From NCBI GenBank assembly GCA_963556145.1, contig OY744471.1, positions 2,659,590 to 2,723,589 on the forward strand: DNA of 64,000 nucleotides. The letters are read 5' to 3'. Each line of letters begins with the position of its first letter. Position 1 is the stretch's first letter. The notes below the pieces were generated by a model, which saw only the letters and a list, made by a program, of their open reading frames with translations, was not told the DNA's origin and did not search any database. Positions 1-11,359 of the stretch are shown here, piece after piece. This stretch comes from Hygrocybe punicea (lineage: Eukaryota > Basidiomycota > Agaricomycetes > Agaricales > Hygrophoraceae). The position numbers and the translations under genes are program-made.

Positions 1-1
1 A

Positions 2-1549
2 AAGTCTGTTAATAGGTATTACATTGGAGGTGGTAAACGACTGCCAACATTTAGCTTTGATGTTCTTCAACCATTTATGCTACCATTCAATAATATCAAC
101 CATGATTCTGGCTTATTATTCAAATATATGAGTCATGTTGATCAACAGATGGCTAGAGTCCTATATGGAAATAAAAATGAATATATATGCACTCAAATAC
201 CTCTACCTGAATTTCTCCTACAATTAACAGTGAAGGATATTGTAGAAATAGCAAGAATCTATAACATATATCTGTCAAAAACGATGCAAAGGTTACATGG
301 ACAGGAACTACTTTCCATATTGACAAAGCATAATTGTTCAGCTTGTAAAACCCATGTTTCTATTTTCCATATTTATGATGTTAAATCAAGTACAGAGCGA
401 TACAAAAAATGGTCAAACACAAAATCTTCACATCTGGAAAAACGACAAAGCCAATTATACTTTTGCCAAAAAGAAAATTGTGATAATAAACCAGACCATG
501 AAATAAAACAAAACAAGGAAGCAAATTTTGACAAATATTCCTTTCCTCCTCCTCCACCTTCCATTGAGTTGAAGAAAACAATAATCCGCAACTGGTGTAG
601 AGATACATCATCTGAAAATTTCCAAGAAGGTGGCTGTGCTGTATGTGGTCAATTGTTTATATTGAAAAATATGTCTTTATTATCTACAACAAAAGTCAAT
701 CTGAAAATATTATTCAGAGAAAATATGGGAATCACAAGACATGAACGATATGATTGTTCGGATCCGATAGAGGATATTAAAGGTCCAGTACTAGATGACA
801 TATGTAAATGGATATGCAAGCCATGTTTGGTCAGCCTGAACAAAGGTCAAACTCCCAAATATGCTTTAGCAAATGGCCGTTGGATAGGCACTATTCCTGC
901 ACAACTTCGAAATCTAACATTTGCTGAACAACTTTTGATTGCCCGTGTGCATCACAATAAATGCATTGTGCGTGTGTCATCCAGAATGCATAAAATGAAA
1001 GCAAATGTCATAATGTTTCAAAACCCAACCCCAAAGATATATCAATGATTACCTCCAACAGTTAAAGAACTTGACGAAGTACTAGCCTTCATGTTTACTG
1101 GTCCTGCTAGACCAACTCCAGAAGACATGGAGCAAACACCTTTATTGGTTCGCAGGAAGCGAGTTTCTACAGCTTTAGAATGGCTTCAATTAAATCACAT
1201 AGACTACTATGATTTAGACATCTCCTATGAAAATTTAGAACAATATCCAGAACATGGAATCCCTGTTGTGGTTGCATATCAACCAGCAGACACATATAAG
1301 GAACCAGAAGCTACCAGTGCATTTGACAATGAAGATGAAGATGGTGTGGAAGATGGACCTTGTCCCTTTGTGGTAAGTGGAGTAACTGGTGATAATCTTG
1401 ATATTACAAGTCCAAATGCATTAATAGCTAGAGCGACAAAGCACTTGATAGATGGCCATGGTGGTGTTCTTGCCATAAGCCATGCTAGAAATCCAGAATC
1501 GTTCTTTAATAATCCTCAGTTATATCCTATGATGTTCCCTTGCCTATTT
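2..1549 (+). pseudogene. Helitron N-terminal region (DUF6570-like), split by stop and LTR
   Basis: The frame is open from base 2, ahead of the first ATG at 77, so this is a 5'-truncated piece. It contains two CxxC pairs (C-A-V-C near 640 and C-K-P-C near 820) and the stretch ALANGRWIG...LTFAEQLLIARVHHN, which is typical of the DUF6570 region of fungal Helitron proteins. A TGA at 1046-1048 follows K-I-Y-Q, after which the same frame continues with LPPTVKELDEVLAFMFTGP, so this is a single nonsense change in one protein. The frame then runs to YPMMFPCLF, where the solo LTR begins, and resumes at 3219 with FPYGLGGI. Confidence 0.82.
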
Positions 1550-3218
1550 TGTTATGGATCGCTTCTACAGCGGGCTTCGGCAACAATCAACTTAACAGGG
1601 GGGTGGTTTCCAGAGGGAAGAACAGCAGTTTTATTGGTAGATAACACTGCTACAAGGGGGGAGGTTCATGGTCTAAAGTCATTGCGAGCCATGGGGGTTA
1701 CCCAAGACCAGGGGGTCTGCCCCAAGAACCAGACTAAACGTAAGGAAAGGAAAAGAAGAAAAAGTCCGAACCAACAACAAGAACAGTACATATAGTGGCT
1801 GGTCTTGAGGGGAGGTAAATAGGAATACAACCATGAAGCCACAACATGTCCAACTCTACCATGTTCACCATGAGGCATACATGAGGCGTCCTCATGTCGA
1901 TGTTCTCGCGATCCAACTGGAGGCTCGGGTGTCATTGAGGATAGAAGAGGTCCGGATGACTCGGATGATTTGTCATTGGATCATGTGACATGCAGAATTG
2001 CCAATTCGGGGTCTACACTTGCTGTAACGGGCAAGTGCGCAGTTTGGCAAGTGCGCAGTTTGGCAAGTGCATTGCACGGTCGGGTCAAAGATGGGTATCA
2101 TCCAGTGTGGGGTTGGTGATGAGAGTGTCTTGAGGTAGCGTGGATATAGCGGCAAGGTTGGTATGAAAGAAAACAAAGGAATGTGTGGAAGAAAAACCAA
2201 CTAGGACGGTGGGCTAGTCAAGGTCAGACATGTGAACAGCACAAGCTGTACCGGATGACGATGTCTGTGTTGATGACGTATCGAGGAGCAGTGTCTTGTC
2301 CTGTCTGTGGAACAATGCAGTCCACCTAATGTCGGTATTCATCCAAGAAAGGGTATTGTTGTAAACGAGTGTGGGAGGTATCAAGGTTATAGATGGAAAA
2401 GGATAAATGAACGTGGGTCCAGGTTTCGAGTCATGGGCACAGGTGACAAGCTGTGGGAACAAGTCGTCGGGTACTGCAATGAAGCGATGTCGTGCGAACA
2501 ATATACGATAGGGGTTGGTTCACTGTTTGGGGAAGTCATATGGTCTGTGGTCGAAGTCCAAAAGAATGTGCTTCGGCAATGGTCAGATTGGAGGGAACAG
2601 TGAAATGTCCTGTGATCAAGGATTGTTCAGGGCATGCATGCAGGTGAGGAATGTCGTTGGATTGTCAGGGAGGATAATGGTAGGCACGGAATACGAAAGT
2701 GGAAACCATATATCCAGGTATGGCAATTGTCAATTACGTGGTAAGATATTGTCGAGGTGGAAGTCGGAAGTATCGATGGCAGAAGGGTTTCGGTACCAAT
2801 GCCAAAGATAGATCATAACAAGGTAAAAACCGATGAGGAAGGTGATGGCAATGCTGCCAATGATGATTATGGTAATTAGCTGTGTCGGGAGTACAGCCAT
2901 TGTAAATCGGTTTGTTGTGGGATGAAGTCAACAATATGTCAGGGCGAGGGAAAAGACAATAGCAATGATGTCTGTCGGCAAGGAGACTATTCAGGTACAA
3001 CAAGGTCACGTGGGATATGTCCATGGTTGGTCTGGATTGTTCTAGAAGAAAAGAGAACAAGGACAAGAAGAAACAAGGATGTCCAAATGAAGAAACAATG
3101 ACATTGAAAAGAAGACAAAGGACAAAAAGAAATGAAAAAGGAAGGTGTGTAGTGCAGAATCGTCATGGTGGGTATCGGAATGGGTATCGGGGTTGGAAGC
3201 AGAGTTGGAAATGTAACA
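1550..3218 (-). mobile_element. Solo LTR, about 1.67 kb, TSD TATTT
   Basis: Begins TGTTATGG and ends TGTAACA, with the 5-bp duplication TATTT at 1545-1549 and 3219-3223. Removing it with one TSD copy rejoins the Helitron reading frame (MMFPCLF to PYGLGGI). A second copy, inverted relative to this one, lies at 33020-34672. A TATATATA box in that copy near 34416 implies transcription left to right there, so this copy points to the minus strand. There is no internal retrotransposon coding, so it is a solo LTR left by LTR-LTR recombination. The ORFs that cross it (for example around 2214-2603) are fortuitous. Confidence 0.9.
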
Positions 3219-4914
3219 TATTTCCATATGGCTTGGGTGGTATTAGCAGCATTGACAAGGATGTTTTAAGCATCAGTGATATGATGCACAAAAGACATCT
3301 CCTAATGTACCATGACAAAAGATTTCAAACCAATCCCTATTTTCCACTGATTGCATTCAATCAGGAACAAATTACAGCCGTTTGCATAATTCTTGGCAGT
3401 AAATGCACTTTTTCAATCAATTAAGAAATATGGACTTGGTGGAATTTCCAATGCTGAATCTTGTATCTCATGAAATACTGCATTTATTTTTGTTCTGTGA
3501 GGCCATATTTATGATTCTTGTAGTATTTCACTCCCATGCAGACAAACATAATATAGATGCATTATAGACTCACAGAACAAAAATAAAGAAAAACACGGTA
3601 TATGTACTTCTAGCCCTTAAAGAAATGGACAATTTTCTCTCTGTAATCTTCTTCATAGGAGCTCATTTGATGCCATAATTTGACAATATCATTTTGGGTG
3701 TTAAAAAGTACTGGTTTACCTCTTGTTTCATCTACAACTCATCATCCACTAAATATTGTTCCAAATATAATTACAGGAGCAGATAGCCCTTCAAGAATAG
3801 TACAACTTTCCCTCTATACCCATCTCAATCCATGCAGTATTTCATGAGATACAAGATTCAGCATTGGAAATTCCACCAAGTCCATATTTCTTAATTGATT
3901 GAAAAAAGTGCATTTACTGCCAAGAATTATGCAAACGGCTGTAAAGACAGTACAACAGGTGGATATCTGTTGACTAATAAACATAATTTCAATGATATTG
4001 CAGATCGCTTGATGAATATCAATACAGCTGTTTTAGATGATCTCTCTAAAAGACTGTCTAGAGGTGATAAAGTCAAACCAGATACCCCTGAAGAAAAAGC
4101 ATATTATAGGCTCATATCAGACTTGGATCACATAGCTGGTCAGGTCAAAGGTTCAATTACTAACAAGAAATACATGCGAAATGAGATTTGGTCTCTGATA
4201 TCCTATATTGGTGCTCCAACTTGGTTTATCACTTTTGCACCTGCAGACATCAATCACCCACTATGCTTATATTATGCTGACAACAAAGAAAAGTTTTATC
4301 CTAAACTACGTCTACCCCAGGATTGTTACAAACTAATTGCAAACAATCCAGTTGCTGGAGCCCGCTTCTTTCACTTTACTACTGAAATGTTCATCAAACA
4401 TATATTAGGAATAAATGAATCTCATCCTGGCCTTTATGGAAACACATCAGGTTATTATGCAACGGTAGAGGAACAAGGACGTCTTACCTTGCATCTTCAT
4501 ATGCTGTTGTGGATAAAGGGATGCCTTACACGTCAGGAAATACATGACAAAATTATGGGTGAAAATTTCGACTTTCAGAAAAGATTAGTGGAATACTTGG
4601 AAAGTTTGTGTGTAGGACAATTCATGACAGGTTCTAAAGATGAGGTATCACAGAAAATGGAACAGACAATGTCAAAACCTGAATATCAACCACCGACATG
4701 TGTCATGCCAGATCCACCTTCATATCACTGTTCTATTGATTGTCAATATCACAACAAAAGATCAACATGGTGGAGAAGGTTTCAAGACACTGTAGATGAT
4801 CTTTTATTGCGATTAAATTTACATAACAGACATGATGGGTAAAAGAAGCCATATTGTCTTAATTCTAAAGGTGAATGTAAAAGACGATTTCCCCAAGATA
4901 GCATGGTGAGCCTT
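3219..4914 (+). pseudogene. Helitron Rep (HUH) domain, interrupted by a MITE
   Basis: After the LTR the frame reads PYGLGGI...SISDMMHKRHLLMYHDKRFQ up to NQEQI, where the MITE at 3375-3941 intervenes, then continues as KDSTTGGYLL. The block PTWFITFAPADINHPL around 4215 and LTLHLHMLLWIKG around 4490 are the Helitron_like_N signature; the H-L-H pair is the metal-binding HUH motif of the rolling-circle Rep nuclease. A cysteine-containing segment (HCSIDCQYH) follows. TAA at 4840 breaks the frame just before KKPYCLNSKGECKRRFP. Confidence 0.85.
3375..3941. mobile_element. Tc1/mariner-type MITE, 567 bp, TA target
   Basis: A near-perfect foldback. Arms of about 110 bp begin CAGCCGTTTGCATAATTC at 3375 and end with the complement at 3941, flanked by TA at 3373-3374 and 3942-3943. 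The centre (about 3490-3830) is AT-rich and non-coding. Excision with one TA restores an uninterrupted Helitron frame (NQEQI-KDSTTGGYLL). Long inverted repeats and a TA target fit a non-autonomous Tc1/mariner/pogo element, and the CAGYCGTTTGCATAATT terminus is of the kind common in fungi. Confidence 0.88.
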
Positions 4915-5450
4915 GGATGAACACAGTGACAATTGAAGTCACATATATGTTGCGATGTAATTCTGATGTTACTAGTTTATTATCTGGAACTGCCATAAAA
5001 GCAATAGTTGCATACATAACAGATTATATTACAAAGATGTCCTTGAAGACCTATAGCATATTTGAGGTAATAAAGAGTGTTTTTGATAAAAATTCTGAAA
5101 TGATTGGTGGGGACTTGAAAAGAAAAGACAAAGTCAGAAAACTGTTTACACAAATAGGCAATTCACTCACCTCCAAAATGGAGATTGATGCTCCAATGGC
5201 TTCATTATATGTGCTTGGAAATCCTGATCACTACACCAGTCATAAATTTATGCCATTCTTTTGGCGGTCTTATGTTAGAGAGGTTATCAGTGTATGGTCT
5301 GAAGAAGAAATGACAAATATATGTCAAGATGAAAGTGATGCTCAGAAGGTTGTTATTGCTAAAAACAATGGTGCATACATAGGATTGTCCAAAGTAAATA
5401 ATGACATGTTCAGAGCAGCTTTGTATGATAATGTATCACTGTATGACTAG
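4897..5450 (+). pseudogene. Helitron Rep C-terminal part with catalytic tyrosine region
   Basis: The frame GEPWMNTVTIEVTYMLRCNSD is open from before the ATG at 4917. It reaches VAYITDYITKMSLKTY (about 5010-5055), where the Y..DYITK arrangement matches the tyrosine motif of Helitron Rep proteins. It continues into MASLYVLGNPDHYTSHKFMPFFWRSY, a conserved linker segment, and stops at 5450. In an intact element it would be continuous with the HUH domain upstream and the linker downstream. Confidence 0.82.
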
Positions 5451-5465
5451 ATATGTCTTGCCAGT

Positions 5466-6483
5466 GTGGAACCAAAAAAACAAGGCACAAAAAAAAGGAC
5501 AAAAAGGATCAGACAAGAAGTAATGCAAGACCCGATTTTTGATGAGCAAGATTGTGATGATTTGTCTGACACCTTGAGTGAATATACTCACATTGATTAT
5601 TCAAGTGAAGACAGTTCGTGTGACATTATTGACAATGATGTGCTCATGAAAATATATGAAATTTCAAAATCTCATGGAGAAAACAAGAATAATGATGAAA
5701 TCACTGGGATACCTAATGAAACAGATGATGTTTATGAAGTTGAAGTTCATAAATCAACGAAAAGTGAAAAAAGCTATGCTTTGCATCCCAATCATCCACA
5801 ATATATTACCCATCATGCCAAAATGAAAAGGAATGATTTTTCTATAGTTTCCAATTTTATTCCAAACAATCTACCAAGATCTGATCATGGTGATCGAGAA
5901 TATTATTGTTGTACAATGTTAACTTTTTTCAAGCCATGGAGAAGTGGAAAGGAACTCAAACATGAATTACAATCATGGGACAATGCTTTCACAAACTATA
6001 AGTTTTCTGAAAGACAGCTTCAGATCATGAAATACTTTGGCTTGCGGTATGAGTGTCTAGATGCAAGAGATGACTTCTCTGCAAAACGTAACAAGAATAA
6101 TACTGAAGATATCAAGTATTCATGGGCTAGTTCAAATCATCTTGATGAATTAGATGATGTACACAATGCTGAAATAGCATGCAATGGAGATGACTTCAAC
6201 AATACACTTGATGAAGACAATATTGACACAGAAATACATTTGACACTGGGTCATAAAGGACAAAAGAGGAAAGATGAAATGCTAATCACTGAAAGAACTA
6301 TGAAAATGTCTTGATGGCTTGATGATTGTATTGATGGTGTCCCAGATATAGGACCATTAATACCTGTAGAACCATATGTAACACAATCAGGAAAATTATG
6401 GAGAGCCGCAGTACTTGCCAAAAGAAAGGAAATCATTGATGAACGGAATAAAAATTTGCCAATGAACAGGGACCCTAGCAAAA
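5466..6483 (+). pseudogene. Helitron linker between Rep and helicase
   Basis: Contains the Helitron linker block HPQYITHHAKMKRNDFSIV...FIPNNLPRSDHGDREYYCCTML, then FFKPWRSGKELKHELQSW and LRYECLDARDD. The acidic section around 5560-5760 is low complexity. The frame stops at 6314; translation in the next frame reads WLDDCIDGVPDIGPL up to the helicase. The segment is therefore coding-derived throughout but broken. Confidence 0.75.
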
Positions 6484-8544
6484 TTGTCAAATTTTCAATA
6501 TAATGATATTAAGATAGTGGATGCAGCATATATCAACCATATGTTTATTGCTGCAAACAGAGCTGATTGTCATCTTATTGATAGAACTATCAATGATTAC
6601 AAGTTGAACACTGACCAAAAGAGAGCATTTCATATCATTGCCAATCACTCTACCTTGATTGACAGTTCTGATAAGCTACACATGTATCTTGGTGGGATGG
6701 CAGGCACAGGAAAATCACAAGTCATCAAAGCATTGACTAGTTTCTTTGGTAAACACAACCAGAATCATCGTTTTTTGGTTCTTGCACCAACTGGTAGTGC
6801 TGCTGCCCTTGTAAATGGATCTACATATCACTCCATTCTTGGAATTAATCAGGGAGGATCATCTCGTTCCCTTGCACAAGTCTGTGCCAATCTTGATGGT
6901 GTGGATTACATTTTTATTGATGAGGTGTCAATGTTATCTTGCAGAGATATGTATAAAATCAGTGCTCAGTGTGCCAAAGCACGTGGTGTTTATGATGAAC
7001 CCTTTGGTGGCAATGATATTTGCAGGAGATTTTGGCCAACTTCCACCGGCTATGAGTGGTGCTCCTTTATACTCTGGAACCGTTGGTGTCCAAATCAATT
7101 CCAGTCAAACTATAGCAAATCAAGAAGTGGCTATAGGCAAAGCTCTTTGGCATCAAATAACAACAGTTGTTATATTACGTGAAAATATGAGACAAACCAA
7201 TCAGTCAGAAGAAGATGTCCAACTGAGATAGGCGTTGAAAAACATGAGATACAAAGCATGTACTGATGAAGATATTGCATTTCTTCATACTCGCATTGCA
7301 GGAAAAGGTCCAAATGATCCTAAATTAGCCCAAAAGAAATTCAGGAATGTATCAGTTGTAACTGCATTAAATGCACAAAAAGATAAAATCAATGAACTTG
7401 GTGTTCAACATTTTGCTGCTGAGAATAACAGACCTCTCACATCATTCTATTCAATAGACAGATGGACTGACCTTACCAGTTTCAATAACAATAACAAAAG
7501 ACAATCTCATCACAGGTCAATGATTTTGAATCTTGTTCAACACACAAAGATATTGGAACCTTCACTCCAACTATGGAACCAACCACATGCATCATTCTCT
7601 GATCATATACCAGGATAATTGGATTTATGTATAGGCATGCCAGTAATGCTGAGAAACAATGATGCAATGGAGTGCTGCATTACTAAGGGAGCAGAGGGCA
7701 TGGTTGTGGGTTGACAAAGTGCAATAGGTCCAGAACAACAAACAGTATTGGACACTTTATTTGTCAGATTATTGGATCCTCCAAAAACAATACACATAGA
7801 AGGGCTTCCTGAAAATGTGGTGCCGATACAAGACATGTCACTTCCACCATGTGCTCATTACCCAATGATGATGTGATATCTTTGTCAAGAGAACAAGTGT
7901 TGGTACTACCTAATTTTACAATGACTGATTATGCCTGTCAAGGGCATACTCGTCCTAACAATGTAGTTGATCTCAGTAGTTGTAGAAATCACCAATCCTA
8001 TTATACTTGCTTATCTAGAAGTGCAACCACTGCAGGAACCATCATTGTGCAAGGCTTTGATCCTAAAGTAATTACTGGTGGTGCTTCTGGATATCTAAAA
8101 CAGGAATTCAGAGAATTAGAGTTTCTTGATGAGATTACCAAACTTAGGTATGAAGGACCACTACCAAACAATGTCTATGGAGATCAACGAAATTCCCTCA
8201 TTGATCAATTTAGAAAATGGAAAGGAAAGTCATACGTTCCAAAATACCTTCATCATGCTATTGCATGGAAAGCCACCGACCCAGTCAATGGAAACAATAC
8301 TCTTGTGTCTCTGTGGAAATTACTTAAACCTACGAACAAAATTCAAAAAAATGACACAAAAAATCTCAACTTTGTTCCTGCAAAAGGAACTGTTCCAATG
8401 ACTGTCACTCATGTAAATCCCATGGTCACTATATTGAAAAATAAGAAAATAAAATTAGAACAAGTTGCAAATTCAACGTCTATGGTAAGGAAAAGACAAA
8501 AATCAGATAATATTGAATTGAATGAACCAAAAGGTTTTGTATGA
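6484..8544 (+). pseudogene. PIF1-like SF1 helicase of the Helitron
   Basis: Walker A GMAGTGKSQVIKAL (about 6695-6735), the motif APTGSAAALVNGSTYHS, Walker B DYIFIDEVSMLS (about 6904-6940), motif III AGDFGQLPPA (about 7027-7056) and a final motif TDYACQGHTRPNNVVDLSSCR with YTCLSRSATTAGT (about 7920-8040) identify the Helitron helicase. There is a frameshift near 7010, because the Walker B and motif III parts lie in different frames. Stops occur near 7229, 7616 and 7713; the one in VVG*QS sits where I would expect tryptophan. It cannot be expressed as one protein. Confidence 0.88.
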
Positions 8545-9336
8545 GATGCCCAAAATTGGAGCTGTGCTTATGATTCACTCTTTACAATATTACTGGCAAT
8601 ATAGAATGAAGATCCATCTAGCTGGAAAGAAAGATTCAAAAGCATCAATGAAATATTAAGGATTCTGAGTTTAGGATTCAAACAATCAAAGAATAACACA
8701 ACAGATTTAGAAACAGTTAGAAATACAATCAGACATTCATTACATAAAGATAAACCTGCAATATTTCCTACTGGTCAAGTTGGCATTGCCATAAGTGATT
8801 TAGCTCATTATATAATGAAACCAGATGAACCAATGACTTCATCCTGTCTTAAATGCATGAATTGTGAAAACAGAATCCTTCTGGAAAATGATAGATGTGA
8901 TGCTATTTTTCATTGTCCACATTCATTTTCTGGAACAATCTCAGCATATCTTGCTCAAGTCATGGTTAACAGACAATGACAACAATGACAACAATGTCAA
9001 TTGTGTTGGGGAGAAATCAACAAAGTTATTACATTTCATAAAATTCCACCTCTAATCATGTTTACAATTGACTCCATTGAGAATTTAATACCTAGTGAAA
9101 TTATCAGTTTGTCAATTAATGAGATATCCACTGCATATTTACTGAGAGGAATTGTTTATTTTGGAAAGGGACATTTTACCACTTGCATATTCATTAGCAG
9201 TTGTGTGTGGTTTCATGATGGTACATCAACAGGATCAATTTGTATTAATGAGGGAGATATAGATGATTTTTCAAAAATTGATTTACTGTCGCATAATGGT
9301 AACAATGCTGTTCTGATCATATATGCTCAATCCTAA
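8545..9336 (+). pseudogene. Ubiquitin-specific-protease-like C-terminal domain of the Helitron
   Basis: Directly follows the helicase in the same frame after a TGA. The segment QNWSCAYDSLFTILLAI (Cys codon 8563-8565) resembles a USP-type Cys box. A CxxC pair (S-C-L-K-C-M-N-C) lies near 8850, and RGIVYFGKGHFT (His codon 9172-9174) followed by WFHDGTSTGSICINEGDID resembles a USP His box. Internal stops are at 8606-8608 and near 8977. From memory, agaricomycete Helitrons often carry such a protease-like tail, but the USP assignment is from pattern alone. Confidence 0.5.
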
Positions 9337-9953
9337 AATTTGTTGAGTCCCTATCACAGAATCATTTTGTATATGATAGGTGGTGAAATTTGTGGTGGTA
9401 ATGATGATGTATTATTTGAACACTTGTTGAACAGGCTGAACGGTGTTCAATAAGTGTTTGGCAAGTGTCCCAGCATTAATCTGCAGCATTTGCCTTGCAC
9501 AAACAATTGTATGAACAATGTAGTGGATATATCTGTGATGTAGCTACATGTAATATGTGCATTAAAATTATTAATAATACAAATAAGGCACCAACATAGG
9601 GGAAATTGGTATACTTGAGAAAAGGAAGAGGGGAGGAAAGTCAACCATAAAATTGGTTGTAGTAAAGCTTGATCATTCCAATGTTCACATAGAAATACCG
9701 GAGACTGCCCTTTGTCATATTAGTGATCAAGAATAATGAATATTTACACATCCGCCACCCTATCTGCAAAGTCTGACTCAAACAAGAAAGAGGTATGTCT
9801 GCAAATCCAAGCAAAAGAGGAAGAGGAGGGTCAAAGGGTTGTTATGAATTTCCCCATGTACGTCAATTCCGCCTAGATCAAATCTAGACCAAACCTAATA
9901 TACCTGTTTGACACCAGACACGTTGACAGGTAACTCATCATTGATGACTACGA
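9337..9953. other. Region without a recognised gene
   Basis: AT-rich sequence that should contain the Helitron 3' end. An imperfect stem around 9417-9470 (GAACACT/AGTGTT and GTTGAAC/GTTC) is the only notable structure. I see no CTRR terminus that I would trust and no convincing ORF. Confidence 0.4.
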
Positions 9954-10453
9954 CTACGCCCTTTGTATAACACGAAGAAAGCCTTTGTCCATAAGCGTGT
10001 CAATATCATCAGCTTCCAGAATACCAGGTAAATATTGATGGAAGGGATGGTTGTTCTTAGGATTGACGATCTGATATTGGATGAGTCATTTCCCATGATA
10101 GTAGAGGCCCCAGACTCACCAAGCATGTAGCAATGTTTAATAATTCAGCAAGTCTTATCAAATCAAGGTCCCCATTTGGTTGGCAGTCATAATTGATTTC
10201 TCGCGTGTGATGCCAGTCTTTGGCATTTGTGTAGAGACGAAGGACCACCGTTCTGATTGGAGTTCTAGCTGCTTGTCAGTGTAACAGTCATTGTCGCAAG
10301 ATCTGATGCCGACCTTTTCTTCTGCTTCCTCTTTCTCTTGTTGACCAACTGGCTGTCGGTCTTTAGATGCTGATTGGTAAGTAGTCTTACAAGAGTTGGA
10401 AAACCAACCTCATGTGTTTGCAGGGGTTCTGGACTTCGTCTTGGCATGTCAAC
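9954..10453 (-). pseudogene. 3' half of a gene split by the 45-kb element (homologue of the cargo gene at 16.4 kb)
   Basis: Read on the minus strand from the element edge: DMPRRSPEPLQTHE, a basic stretch (VNKRKRKQKKRSASDLAT), then TVVLRLYTNAKDW...YDCQPNGDLDLIRLAELLNIATC, and finally HPFHQYLPGILEADDIDTLMDKG ending at a stop (9954-9956). The block V-x-L-R-L-[FY]...Y-x-C-x(3)-G-x-[IL]-D-L-x(2)-L matches the cargo gene at 16730-16979 (VPIRLFKDQ...YSCRADGSIDLVDL). The N-terminal half lies at 55931-56410, across the giant element. Function unknown. Exact introns are uncertain. Confidence 0.65.
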
Positions 10454-10900
10454 ATACACTACACGCATAAAGTAATTTCAGGACTGCATAAATACATTTC
10501 AAATATATAAATAAATAACTAATTTGGAGGTCTCTAAAAGATGTTTTGAAATATATAATTTCAACAATTGTAAAAAAAGATATTTTGGGTCCAAATTATG
10601 TATATTCAAATATTCTCTTTGGAAAATCTTAAAATAATTCATTTTTCCCCCTTTTCTCATGTTCCAAAACTACAATGAAATTAGAAATTATTGTAGTTTA
10701 CCTATTTAATATTTTTCATCCTATTTGTATCCTTTATAAATTTCAATTTCTGGTAACAATAATTTTTTTATTTGTATTCCTCTTCTGCATCGCAGAAATA
10801 TCCTATAAATGTGGCAGAGAATATTATATTTGAGTACTGATTTCTGTGTACATAAATATGTAAATAAATTTTAATTTTTAGATGTTAGAAATCTAATAAC

Positions 10901-10990
10901 CAGTACTGGTCAAGTACATGCCCAGTACATGCCCAGTACATGCCCAGTACATGTCCAGTATGTGCCCAGTACCCAACCAATACTGGTCCA
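10901..10990 (+). repeat. Subterminal repeat cluster (CCAGTACATG units)
   Basis: Six or so tandem copies of a 12-bp phrase around CCAGTACATGC, flanked on both sides by ACCAGTACTGGTC-type palindromes, about 450 bp from the element end. The mirror cluster is at about 55395-55490. In CACTA elements such subterminal arrays bind the transposase accessory protein; here that role is inferred from position only. Confidence 0.7.
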
Positions 10991-11040
10991 ATGATCCTGC
11001 AGATTTATGATCCAGTGGATAATTATCCTCAAGATCATGA

Positions 11041-11229
11041 TCATCTAGTGTCAGTCATGAAATCTCTCTCAGCTTGTGTCCTTGCTCTTTCATTCTCTCC
11101 CTGGTGATGCTTAGCTCTCACCCAGCTTGTTGTTGTGTTTTTTTCTTGTTCTTCTACTTCCTCCTCATCCTCCTCATCCTCCTCTCCTCTATCCACCTTT
11201 TCTGGCTCTTCGTAGCAAACCACACTCAT
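11041..11229 (-). CDS. Small ORF in left terminal repeat (62 aa), identical in right repeat
   Basis: A 62-residue frame with a strongly acidic centre (GEEDEEDEEEVEEQEK) preceded by MSVVCYEEPEKVDR. The same protein is encoded at 55155-55343 on the plus strand. Conservation is expected because the two arms are almost identical, so it does not prove function. It points towards the outer end of each arm. No known domain. It may be a spurious ORF in a purine-biased stretch. Confidence 0.25.
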   Translation of the reverse strand: MSVVCYEEPEKVDRGEEDEEDEEEVEEQEKNTTTSWVRAKHHQGENERARTQAERDFMTDTR

Positions 11230-11359
11230 TCTCTCATTTTGTAACTCAATATGTTAAGGGAATTGTTGTATGGCTAGCGCTGATTTTATAAGCCGTGAGA
11301 ACTTATTTTTATAAGCCATGTGAAATCTTTTGTAGCTGTGGGAAAAACAAATGATAGTC

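Larger units (their letters stand above)
1..9336 (+). mobile_element. Degenerate Helitron, 5' end outside the window
   Basis: A rolling-circle transposon whose protein order is readable along the plus strand: a DUF6570-like N-terminal region, the Helitron_like_N/HUH Rep domain, a linker, a PIF1-type SF1 helicase and a ubiquitin-protease-like tail. The reading frame is already open at base 2, so the element starts left of the window. It is broken by several in-frame stops, a frameshift inside the helicase, a solo LTR (1550-3218) and a MITE (3375-3941). I could not find a convincing hairpin plus CTRR terminus after 9336, so the right boundary is only the end of recognisable coding sequence. It lies just outside the giant element that begins at 10457. 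Confidence 0.88.

Noticed and set aside
2214..3066. ORFs inside the solo LTR (also 33019-34235)
   Set aside because: Both copies are non-coding LTR; frames are not conserved between the copies.
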